A stretch of DNA of 5,439 nt from Nostoc sp. CHAB 5834 (GTDB lineage: Bacteria > Cyanobacteriota > Cyanobacteriia > Cyanobacteriales > Nostocaceae), in contig JAIVFU010000277.1 in the NCBI GenBank assembly GCA_020829485.1, positions 1-5,439 of the forward strand, written 5' to 3'. Under the pieces are notes generated by a model, which saw only the letters and a program-made list of their open reading frames with translations, had not been told where the DNA came from and searched no databases. Positions 1 through 4,879 of this stretch are shown here, in pieces. How positions within the stretch are numbered: the stretch's first letter is position 1; the number at the start of each line of letters is the position of its first letter. A program made the position numbers and the translations under genes.

Positions 1-1
1 T

Positions 2-340
2 ATCGAATCTCTCCAACAACAAAGAAGAACTGACGCAATCGTAGAAATGAAAGAAGCAGTTGCACAAGGCAACGTGATTACAGATTTACAAGAAATTTAT
101 CAGGCTTCAATAGATGGACGCGGAGAACTTTTAATTGTTCACCAAGATTTCAGTCAACCTGTACTGATGAAAGACGACAGAACTTTTGACATAATCGAAG
201 ATCCTACACAGGCAAACGCAATAGACGATATAGTAAGTAATATTGCATGGAAAGTAATTTCTAAAAAAGGAAAAGTATTTTTCACAACACAGGGTGAAAT
301 AAAAGACCTTGGAAAAATAGTGCTAAAAACGAGATACTAG
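2..340 (+). CDS. baeRF-type (eRF1 domain 3-like) protein, C-terminal part
   Basis: The reading frame is open from the window edge, so the gene starts upstream; the first internal ATG is at 47 but the frame already codes before it (IESLQQQRRTDAIVEMKEAV). I recognise the C-terminal domain of the bacterial archaeo-eukaryotic release factor-like (baeRF) family, which has an L7Ae-like fold. Supporting traits are a helix followed by a GRGELLIV strand, a DDIVSNIAWKVISKKGKVFF segment (helix then strand) and a terminal LGKIVLKTRY, matching the family's usual GRG-x-LLV, IDDIV and ALxxRY ending. Family members are thought to act on ribosomes or in stress responses, but their substrates are mostly unknown, so no precise role is given. 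Codon choice is A-rich (aaa, gaa, aca, ata), noticeably more so than in the trehalase at the right edge. The family call is fairly sure; the subfamily is not. Confidence 0.75.
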   Translation: MESLQQQRRTDAIVEMKEAVAQGNVITDLQEIYQASIDGRGELLIVHQDFSQPVLMKDDRTFDIIEDPTQANAIDDIVSNIAWKVISKKGKVFFTTQGEIKDLGKIVLKTRY

Positions 341-380
341 CTAGCACCGCCTACAAAAATCGAATTGGAAATATGGCGGC

Positions 381-406
381 TACAATTCTTTTATAAAGGA
401 ATTGTA
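381..406. repeat. 26-nt near-perfect palindrome
   Basis: TACAATTC and GAATTGTA form an 8-bp perfect inverted repeat around TTTTATAAAG, whose inner bases also nearly pair (TTT/AAA plus one T-G). It starts 41 nt after the stop of the baeRF gene. It lacks a GC-rich stem and a clear T-tract, so it is a poor intrinsic terminator. It could be an RNA-processing or stability hairpin in the 3' UTR, or a dimeric protein-binding site. No function can be shown. Confidence 0.4.
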
Positions 407-522
407 CAAGATTGAATAGTTATTACTCTTTAACCTTATACGCTAAAAATCTGCGATATCGCTAAGCCAAATTCTTTTGTTTCTATTTATTAAACAACAA
501 CGCTTTAACAGACAAGCGAGAA

Positions 523-564
523 AAACAAATATCACTTTCATATGCGTGAAAGTGATATTTGTTT
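523..564. terminator. Perfect 18-bp hairpin, likely bidirectional terminator
   Basis: AAACAAATATCACTTTCA (523-540) and its exact reverse complement (547-564) flank a 6-nt TATGCG loop. The 3' arm ends in ATTTGTTT and is followed by GAAATTTTT on the + strand. On the - strand the corresponding arm runs straight into TTCTC, giving TTTGTTTTTCTC. T-rich tails in both directions, and a position between the convergent genes ending at 340 (+) and 750 (-), fit a bidirectional intrinsic terminator. The stem is unusually long, perfect and AT-rich, and lies about 180 nt from either gene, so another role (3' UTR element, dispersed palindrome) is possible. Confidence 0.65.
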
Positions 565-650
565 GAAATTTTTAGATACTTTGCTTTTGTGTTTATTTCA
601 TACTAAATAAATCACCGTATTAGTTATTACCAAGCATATAGCAATAGCGC

Positions 651-671
651 TGGGTAGCGGTACCCATTTTT
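651..671 (+). terminator. Short hairpin plus T-run, weak terminator candidate
   Basis: TGGGTA (651-656), a GCGG loop and TACCCA (661-666) are followed directly by TTTTT (667-671). The shape is that of an intrinsic terminator on the + strand, but the stem is only 6 bp. It lies beyond the stronger hairpin at 523-564, so no obvious + strand transcript needs it. Confidence 0.3.
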
Positions 672-749
672 CGATCAGAAAATTTAATGGTAGTAGATTT
701 TGCTGCTTTTTAGAAGCATAAGACAAATAAATAGCTACTAATCAATTGG

Positions 750-1133
750 TTAAAAATTACTTCCTTGACGACGGTGAGCGGGTGGAGTATAAATAATGGT
801 ACTCGTCAGTTTCTTAGCGCCTGCTAGTTTATGAGTTCGACCCTCGCAGTCGAATACGGGAGATGATATCCGGGAGAGTTTAGCAGGGCCAATTGCGAAA
901 AAAGTAGAACGCCCCTCCTTGATTAGATATATAAACTGTTGATGGTGATAGGGCGCAATTTCGAGCGAGTCGATTCGATTCCTCAACCAGTCCAAATTAG
1001 TCCCCCAGTACTGGCATTGTTCATCTGCTAGCCGGATTGCCTCCCCGGCGACGATATCTGGATAAACCGATTGGGAAGCAGGCTGATTACAGGCGGATAG
1101 CCCCAGCAGCAAACAGAAAAAGATTGGCTTCAT
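750..1133 (-). CDS. Small predicted lipoprotein, function unknown
   Basis: 127 residues. The N-terminus is a classic lipoprotein signal: Met-Lys, a hydrophobic run (residues 4-12) and the lipobox LSAC with the lipidated Cys at 15. The mature protein would be membrane-anchored in the cell envelope, by signal peptidase II processing. The mature part is about 112 residues and holds two further cysteines, Cys40 (DEQCQYWG) and Cys96 (VFDCEGRT), which could form a disulfide. A pattern of WLRNRID, a short strand (FIYLIKEG), FFAIGP and then a cysteine turn resembles small single-domain Bacteroidota lipoproteins, but I cannot name a family. The ATG at 1133 is chosen because it gives the complete signal peptide; no convincing Shine-Dalgarno precedes it. 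The gene stands alone and faces the baeRF gene across the hairpin at 523-564. Confidence 0.8.
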   Translation of the reverse strand: MKPIFFCLLLGLSACNQPASQSVYPDIVAGEAIRLADEQCQYWGTNLDWLRNRIDSLEIAPYHHQQFIYLIKEGRSTFFAIGPAKLSRISSPVFDCEGRTHKLAGAKKLTSTIIYTPPAHRRQGSNF

Positions 1134-1248
1134 GTAAGAACGTAGTCACGAAAATAAGATGCCAATTACAGCGTTACATAGCCTAATGAACATTCTAAGG
1201 TTTTTCTAATGGGTAGTCTGAATATGTAGTTCCCGTTTGCACTTAGTT

Positions 1249-1473
1249 TTACAGCTGATTACCGTTATCGATCATCTTAACATAGGTTGGAAAAATTCTG
1301 TGCTGGTCGTAATGCTCAGGGCAGAATTTGAACTGATAGCCATTTGTCGCTGATAGGTGGCTATTTTGTTGTCTAAATTTATTTTCACGTGAGTTTACAG
1401 AGAGCCAATTCTGAAAATGATTGATCGTTTCTAAGCTATTTGTATTCGACCGAAAACTGCCTGTCACGCGCAT
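1249..1473 (-). CDS. Doubtful hypothetical protein, 74 aa
   Basis: An open frame of 74 codons, rich in Asn, Ser and Gln (for example NSLETINHFQNWLS and FRQQNSHLSATNGYQF), with no signal peptide, membrane segment or recognised motif. A purine-rich GAGAGG sits directly against the ATG with no spacer, which is too close for a normal ribosome binding site. It lies 115 nt upstream of the lipoprotein gene on the same strand. Its first 13 codons face open + strand frames of the 1477-1735 stretch. An ORF of this length can occur by chance here, so this is kept only as a possible gene. Confidence 0.25.
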   Translation of the reverse strand: MRVTGSFRSNTNSLETINHFQNWLSVNSRENKFRQQNSHLSATNGYQFKFCPEHYDQHRIFPTYVKMIDNGNQL

Positions 1474-1476
1474 CCT

Positions 1477-1735
1477 CTCGACCAGTTAGCCGGTAGCCTC
1501 TCTCACCTGATCGAGCCAGTTAAGGGGTTGGGCGACAAGTACGTCATCAACATTGATACCAGTACGCCTGCCGGTATTACCTTTTTAACCGTTCGGCGCA
1601 GTTTACACAGGTACATGCCGAGAGCAGGCGTTGGTCAGGTGTGTGGTAGCCAAGTACAAAAGGCGGACGGTGGGAAGATTAAAGGACTTGGAGCCGGAAT
1701 CCAAGAAGACTAAGCGGGTGATCAAGTCCATGTAG
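1477..1735 (+). pseudogene. Coding-like stretch with shifted frames, possible gene remnant
   Basis: This stretch is richer in GC than its flanks and reads like protein in more than one frame. One frame is open from 1435 to a stop at 1713 and includes KGLGDKYVINIDTSTPAG; its only ATG (1615) is far downstream, so there is no normal start. A second + frame is open from about 1580 to the stop at 1735 and ends in a basic, charged tail (KDLEPESKKTKRVIKSM). Moving from the first frame to the second would give one longer product, as expected of a frameshifted remnant. The - strand is also open over 1603-1731 (42 codons from an ATG), so the true strand is not certain. I recognise no family. It ends 90 nt before the small gene at 1826. 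Confidence 0.3.
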
Positions 1736-1825
1736 CGGGAGGGGTATACAATCAAATAGATAAGCGATCAGCCATTGAAACGCGTATAACAGTTTACAAA
1801 CAATTGACTTACCTGGAGTAACGCT

Positions 1826-2071
1826 ATGACCGAAGATCATGTTGAAAAGATGGTGAAAAGAGGGTTTGTCAGCTCCGAAGACGTCAATTCACGAGTTTTT
1901 GTTGATAATTCACTTCGCAACAACAAAGCCAGATGGTCCTTTTCGGATGGCAGGCTGTATGTGAGTCAGGCGGCCAGAACGCTCTTACTTGATCCTGAAA
2001 CGTTTCTGGCGGCTTTGGAAGGGCTCGAGATTGATTGGTACCCAGGGGATGTGGGCTGGTATAACTTCTAA
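1826..2071 (+). CDS. Hypothetical protein, 81 aa
   Basis: 81 residues starting at an ATG preceded by a good Shine-Dalgarno (GGAG, 8 nt upstream), one of the clearest translation starts in the window. The product is soluble and acidic toward the end. It has a helical, charged N-terminus (TEDHVEKMVKRGFVSSEDV), a central strand-like part (ARWSFSDGRLYVSQAART), a helix (LLDPETFLAALEGLEIDW) and an aromatic end (WYPGDVGWYNF). There is no signal peptide or membrane segment. I do not recognise the family. Size, acidity and position after a degraded coding stretch would fit an immunity-type or orphan regulator protein, but that is speculation. The coding signal is supported by the start site and by sensible amino-acid composition. 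Confidence 0.6.
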   Translation: MTEDHVEKMVKRGFVSSEDVNSRVFVDNSLRNNKARWSFSDGRLYVSQAARTLLLDPETFLAALEGLEIDWYPGDVGWYNF

Positions 2072-2107
2072 GAGGCTAAACAATTCGTTTCAACGGAAAT
2101 CCTATTC

Positions 2108-2287
2108 ATGCCAATTTATTCAGACCACTCCATGACTATGTTCTTGTCAGTAACGCACTATTCTGATGATAACCTAATTGGACACGAGGGTCTTTATTCA
2201 AAGATGTTTGCTCGTCTTCATCTCGGGGTAATTGTTACAGTTTATGGGGTTGGTCATCAAAGCGGCCTTTCGGGTGGCGGTGCATAA
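2108..2287 (+). CDS. Doubtful small ORF, 59 aa
   Basis: An ATG-initiated frame 36 nt after the stop of the 81-aa gene at 1826-2071, on the same strand. It begins MPIYSDHSMTMFLSV, continues with a hydrophobic stretch (ARLHLGVIVTVYGVG) and ends in Gly-Ser residues. No Shine-Dalgarno precedes it and no family is recognised. It could be a second gene of a small operon with its left neighbour or a chance ORF; length alone does not decide. Confidence 0.2.
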   Translation: MPIYSDHSMTMFLSVTHYSDDNLIGHEGLYSKMFARLHLGVIVTVYGVGHQSGLSGGGA

Positions 2288-2328
2288 GTGTGCGATGCAG
2301 CGGGTCGTAATAGAAAAATCCGGGCTAA

Positions 2329-2378
2329 TTATGGACTGATACGATATAAGCGTGTAAGACAGTCCATGACTTGTATCG
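2329..2378. repeat. Two interleaved inverted repeats
   Basis: TTATGGACTG (2329-2338) pairs with CAGTCCATGA (2360-2369), with 8 central perfect pairs and one T-G near the end. CGATATAAG (2342-2350) pairs with CTTGTATCG (2370-2378), with one T-G. The order of arms is a-b-a'-b', so the two stems overlap. There is no nucleotide between a' and b', which makes a simple H-type pseudoknot sterically unlikely. As RNA they would more naturally be alternative folds; as DNA they could be overlapping operator palindromes. They lie 116 nt upstream of the ORF at 2494. Confidence 0.4.
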
Positions 2379-2493
2379 GATGAGTTACAAAAGAAAGCAA
2401 GCTGCCATTTCGTTCATTTTAAGTTTCGAACTGTTGTTTACCCTGTGAATAGATACGGGGCAAGTAATACATATAATAATATATGTCAACTAT

Positions 2494-2739
2494 ATGGAAA
2501 GTTGTAGGAATGAATTGGTATCAGGGTTAGATTTTTACCAGGCTGTCGCGGCCAAAATTCAAGAGGCTGCCAGACACGATGGTTTGAAAATAAACCTAAT
2601 AACTCATCCAACACCCATAATCTTTGTCGTTGATTCGCTGCTGGCTGTCGGAAAATCTGAAGCCGCCCAAAATTTTGTTACAGATTACCTGATTAATATT
2701 TACTCTTTCGACGGAATAGACCTTACCCCGTACAAATAA
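2494..2739 (+). CDS. Hypothetical protein, 81 aa
   Basis: 81 residues with protein-like composition. An N-terminal amphipathic helix (LDFYQAVAAKIQEAARHDGL) leads into a hydrophobic strand region (LITHPTPIIFVVDSLLAVG), a second helix (SEAAQNFVTDYLINIYSF) and a short acidic tail. There is no signal peptide or certain membrane span, although IIFVVDSLLAV is quite hydrophobic. The ATG at 2494 is the only ATG in frame. It has no Shine-Dalgarno but sits after an AT-rich run (TATAATAATATATG), as can occur in Bacteroidota. I do not recognise the family. It is the second moderately convincing orphan gene of the accessory stretch. Confidence 0.45.
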   Translation: MESCRNELVSGLDFYQAVAAKIQEAARHDGLKINLITHPTPIIFVVDSLLAVGKSEAAQNFVTDYLINIYSFDGIDLTPYK

Positions 2740-2978
2740 ATGATATGTCCCAAAAAGGTCCTTAAATAAAGTAAATCTAATGTAGATGTGTGGAATACAG
2801 TATTATGAATAGTCAATCCGACGGCCCGGTTCTGTAAAGGTGTGTATCTGAAAATCTTGTTTATTTCACGAACGCGTTCACGTATCAGTACGAGTAAAGC
2901 TTTTACTGTTGATGTATGAATGATCACAAAACTATTGGCAGCCCCTAGGCTCACCATCTCCCCGTTTTTTGTCAACAT
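2700..2978 (-). CDS. Doubtful hypothetical protein, 92 aa
   Basis: An open frame of 92 codons from an ATG at 2978. It overlaps the 3' end of the + strand gene at 2494-2739 by 40 nt, tail to tail. The translation holds a basic helical part (VKALLVLIRERVREINKIF) and many hydrophobic residues, but no recognised motif, signal or clear membrane span. No Shine-Dalgarno is visible. The perfect hairpin at 2994-3008 would lie 15 nt upstream of its start codon in the leader. It may be chance; at most one of this and the 2494 ORF need be real, though both could be. Confidence 0.22.
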   Translation of the reverse strand: MLTKNGEMVSLGAANSFVIIHTSTVKALLVLIRERVREINKIFRYTPLQNRAVGLTIHNTVFHTSTLDLLYLRTFLGHIIYLYGVRSIPSKE

Positions 2979-2993
2979 GACCGGTGTTATAAT

Positions 2994-3008
2994 GCACGAC
3001 TTTCGTGC
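2994..3008. repeat. Perfect 6-bp hairpin, 3-nt loop
   Basis: GCACGA and TCGTGC flank CTT. The tight GC-containing stem lacks a T-tract on either side, so it is not an intrinsic terminator. It is the first of three compact hairpins within 190 nt. Confidence 0.35.
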
Positions 3009-3037
3009 TCAATTGAGATCAAAATCAGGTAGTTTGA

Positions 3038-3062
3038 ATTTGGCAGACAGCGTCTGCCAAAT
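3038..3062. repeat. Perfect 11-bp hairpin, 3-nt loop
   Basis: ATTTGGCAGAC (3038-3048) and GTCTGCCAAAT (3052-3062) flank a 3-nt AGC loop. This is the most stable short stem in the gene-poor stretch. No run of T follows on either strand, which argues against a standard terminator. Possible roles are a dispersed palindromic repeat, a protein-binding site or part of a structured RNA. Confidence 0.5.
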
Positions 3063-3166
3063 CTGAGGATAGTCTAGCTAAAGCTGGCGATACTACCGCT
3101 GCGAGCGATCAGACACACTATTAATAGCGTATTTTTGCAGTTCACTGGATAATCGTTTATGCAGTT

Positions 3167-3184
3167 ATTGGCCGCAAGGCCAAT
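3167..3184. repeat. 7-bp hairpin with GCAA tetraloop
   Basis: ATTGGCC (3167-3173) and GGCCAAT (3178-3184) flank GCAA on the + strand, a GNRA-class loop that is highly stable in RNA. The GNRA loop exists only if the + strand is transcribed (the - strand loop is TTGC), a small hint toward an RNA role on that strand. Confidence 0.4.
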
Positions 3185-3703
3185 GCCATGCTACTCGAAC
3201 TCAACGATATAAAATATCCGAACAAGTAGTTGCGAAAGGTTGATAATTGATCGGCCTGACGAGTAGCTTGTTGACTAAGCTGCTGATGGAGGTCTTCTAA
3301 CGTACTAATTAGCTACGCGAATTGCATAATAGGCCGGTGAAACGCCACTCAATATAACCATAAATCAATAAAGGACATAGCAGGAAACGGGCGAAATAGG
3401 GAGGCCGTGCTGCTTTTGATAATCTGAATGTGCCGATATTAGTACTGCCTATCATACCGAGTTTATGTTAGATTGGAAGAGAAAAAGTCATTGATCTCCA
3501 CCACGACGTAGCGTTTCGTACACTCAGTCATCAATATGTGTTTGCCGCTAAAACGGCCTAACCAACTACCAATTCCTCAAATAAGCTTTTTTTTCGATTT
3601 CATTTCTCTAATGGGTCCGCTGACCTGCATTCTGCGGCTTGAACCGACTAACTATCATAAATTACCCTCTATCGTTCATCAGAGTAGTAAATATCAGATA
3701 TAA

Positions 3704-3823
3704 AGCATTGAACAAAGGTATCGCAACGGCGACCCGGCCGGATTTGCGAACCCGAATCAAGCGGCTAATGTCTCGGACAATCTACTTTTAAAAGTCGGTT
3801 TTGATGCGCGATACACTAATTAG
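3704..3823 (+). pseudogene. Possible remnant of a secreted or outer-membrane protein
   Basis: An open stretch of 39 codons with no ATG, stop at 3821. Its translation is notably protein-like: YRNGDPAGFANPNQAANVSD followed by NLLLKVGFDARYTN. Asn, Gly and Asp turns followed by an alternating strand (LLLKVGFDARY) recall a loop and beta-strand of a Bacteroidota outer-membrane barrel or periplasmic beta protein. There is no start codon, signal peptide or continuation, so if genuine it is a decayed fragment. Chance is a real alternative because stop-free runs of this length are common. Confidence 0.25.
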
Positions 3824-4004
3824 ACTGTTCATTACCTATCATTTCTTTAAGCTGAATGTCCACTGTTAAGACGCGATCGGGAATTTTAAAAAAACACAAC
3901 CACAATTCTAATATACTTCTAATCGGGAGTCGCTTACATTCAAGCGTCCAGGTTGTTGTGAAAGAGTGAGGTGAAGAAATCAAACCATACCAAATCTCAG
4001 CGTT

Positions 4005-4184
4005 ATGGAAAACCAGCCTGAAGCAAAGGACAAGAAAGGCATATATAAGATCGTCAGGGATGCCGTGATGTCGAGTAAGGCTACTGATTCACCCTCAGTA
4101 CGTCAGTTGAAAAAGATCTCTTTTGCTGTTTTATTCACATGTACCACGCTCCTGTCAGTAGCTGTAATCTTATTAATGTTATAG
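4005..4184 (+). CDS. 59-aa small protein with one C-terminal membrane helix
   Basis: Starts at an ATG (frame open upstream to a stop at 3972-3974) and ends at TAG 4182-4184. The first 37 residues are hydrophilic and highly charged (MENQPEAKDKKGIYKIVRDA, then VRQLKK). They are followed directly by a single hydrophobic helix that runs to the last residue (ISFAVLFTCTTLLSVAVILLML). The basic residues before the helix predict a cytoplasmic N-terminus with a tail-anchor-like C-terminus. Its last 46 nt overlap the start of the membrane protein at 4139-4708 in another frame, so translation of the two may be coupled. No family is recognised. An alternative is that it is the 5' part of a longer gene joined to the next ORF by a frameshift. 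Confidence 0.5.
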   Translation: MENQPEAKDKKGIYKIVRDAVMSSKATDSPSVRQLKKISFAVLFTCTTLLSVAVILLML

Positions 4185-4708
4185 CCAGAAGATTGTTCGA
4201 TACTTATTTCCTGGGCTATGGCTTGGCGTGGGTTATCATTCATATTTTCCGGCTGTGGGCTCATCCGCTACCCTTCCTCAATAGCTGGCTGACCGACTTC
4301 TGCTTTGTGCCTGCTATTTGCCACGTATCCTTAACCCTTACGCGCTTTGCCATTATACATGACGGGACTTATCGTTATCCTTTCTCGTTTGTCATGTTCG
4401 TGGCAATCTATGCGACCGTTTTATTTGAAATGATCATCCCTGCTTTTTCGGGTTATGGAACTGGCGATGTATACGATGGCGTAGCTTATTTCGGGGGAGC
4501 ACTGTTTTTCTATTTTATCCATCAGAAGAAAGTTTCCCTTTTCATCTGGCCTGTCATCCTCGAGGAGACATTGGGGAGAAGAACACATAAAATATTGCTT
4601 CATGTTGCACCTCTGGAGGGGCAGTATCACAGCCCAAATGCATCGGTTAATTATCAAAAATTAATGAATCAAAATGCTCATAGCCGAAAAGGAGTGGTGA
4701 CGAAATGA
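4139..4708 (+). CDS. Four-helix membrane protein, Bacteroidota 'magnesium citrate secondary transporter'-like
   Basis: 189 residues with four predicted membrane helices at about 22-40, 50-68, 82-101 and 111-128. Diagnostic-looking residues are HPLPFLNSWLTDF before helix 2 (a TD/DD pair is usual there), VLFEMIIPAFS ending helix 3 and TGDVYDGVAYFGGALFFYF forming helix 4. This matches my memory of small Bacteroidota inner-membrane proteins often labelled magnesium citrate secondary transporter and resembling VanZ in layout. That label has little experimental support, so transport should not be assumed. Family members are usually about 130 residues; here a polar tail of about 60 residues (130-189) follows the last helix. 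ATG 4139 is the only ATG before helix 1 and lies inside the preceding 59-aa gene. The stop overlaps another ATG (ATGA). Confidence 0.72.
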   Translation: MYHAPVSSCNLINVIARRLFDTYFLGYGLAWVIIHIFRLWAHPLPFLNSWLTDFCFVPAICHVSLTLTRFAIIHDGTYRYPFSFVMFVAIYATVLFEMIIPAFSGYGTGDVYDGVAYFGGALFFYFIHQKKVSLFIWPVILEETLGRRTHKILLHVAPLEGQYHSPNASVNYQKLMNQNAHSRKGVVTK

Positions 4709-4728
4709 CTCAACGTAATGAACTGTAG
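4705..4728 (+). other. Seven-codon ORF coupled to the membrane protein; possible dead gene start
   Basis: The ATG overlaps the stop of the membrane-protein gene (ATGA), with a strong Shine-Dalgarno (AAAAGGAG) ending 10 nt upstream. This looks like a proper translationally coupled start. The frame reads MTQRNEL and then stops at TAG 4726-4728. Beyond it the same frame stays polar for ten codons (RSNLQEDEPT) before TGA. It may be a start whose gene has been lost by nonsense mutation, or an accidental ATG. Confidence 0.2.
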
Positions 4729-4879
4729 CGGTCCAATTTGCAAGAGGATGAACCAACGTGAAACGCGGACATCAGGTTTGCAAAAAAATGATGCTTCAAT
4801 ACATCGCTGCTGACGTACAATTTAATGGGCGTACTTTTTGACTATTTCACGTCAGTTTTCTGACCTAAATACTACATTT

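Larger units (their letters stand above)
2979..4004. other. About 1 kb with no recognisable intact gene
   Basis: No frame on either strand gives an ATG-started ORF of appreciable length, and I see no tRNA, rRNA, CRISPR or insertion-sequence ends. What it holds: three compact hairpins (2994-3184); an OMP-like open fragment (3704-3823, +); a run from 3038 to 3227 open except for two adjacent stops at 3122-3127, coding-like on both sides (SEDSLAKAGDTTAASDQTHY before, GRKANAMLLELNDIKYPNK after); and a 22-codon - strand ORF at 3463-3531 (MTECTKRYVVVEINDFF). These are short enough to arise by chance. Taken together they suggest decayed coding DNA rather than a plain promoter region. Confidence 0.4.

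Noticed and set aside
1603..1731. 42-codon - strand ORF (starts MDLITRLVFLDSGSKSF)
   Set aside because: Looked transposase-like at first, but no catalytic motif is present, and the opposite strand is open in two frames, so it may be a mirror of GC-rich coding DNA.
2962..2996. TATAAT box (2987-2992) with TTGTCA upstream
   Set aside because: The spacing is only about 13 nt, and Bacteroidota use a different promoter consensus (TTG and TAnnTTTG); no gene follows on the + strand.
3463..3531. 22-codon - strand ORF reading MTECTKRYVVVEINDFF
   Set aside because: Too short, with no ribosome binding site or recognised domain; expected by chance at this length.
3587..3594. Run of eight T as a terminator
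   Set aside because: No stem precedes it on either strand.
3931..3946. Small hairpin CGCTT-ACATTC-AAGCG before the 59-aa gene
   Set aside because: A 5-bp stem with no T-run or other feature is not meaningful.
1134..4004. CRISPR array, tRNA or insertion sequence in the gene-poor part
   Set aside because: I saw no regularly spaced direct repeats, no tRNA T-arm sequence or cloverleaf, and no terminal inverted repeats with target duplications or a transposase.
4421..4657. 78-codon ORF on the - strand
   Set aside because: It lies wholly antisense to the better-supported membrane protein at 4139-4708 and has no motif or start signal of its own.
4810..4855. CTGACGT and ACGTCAG inverted repeat ahead of the trehalase
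   Set aside because: Only 7 bp with a 32-nt gap; inverted repeats of this quality are common by chance, and it overlaps a possible start codon region.
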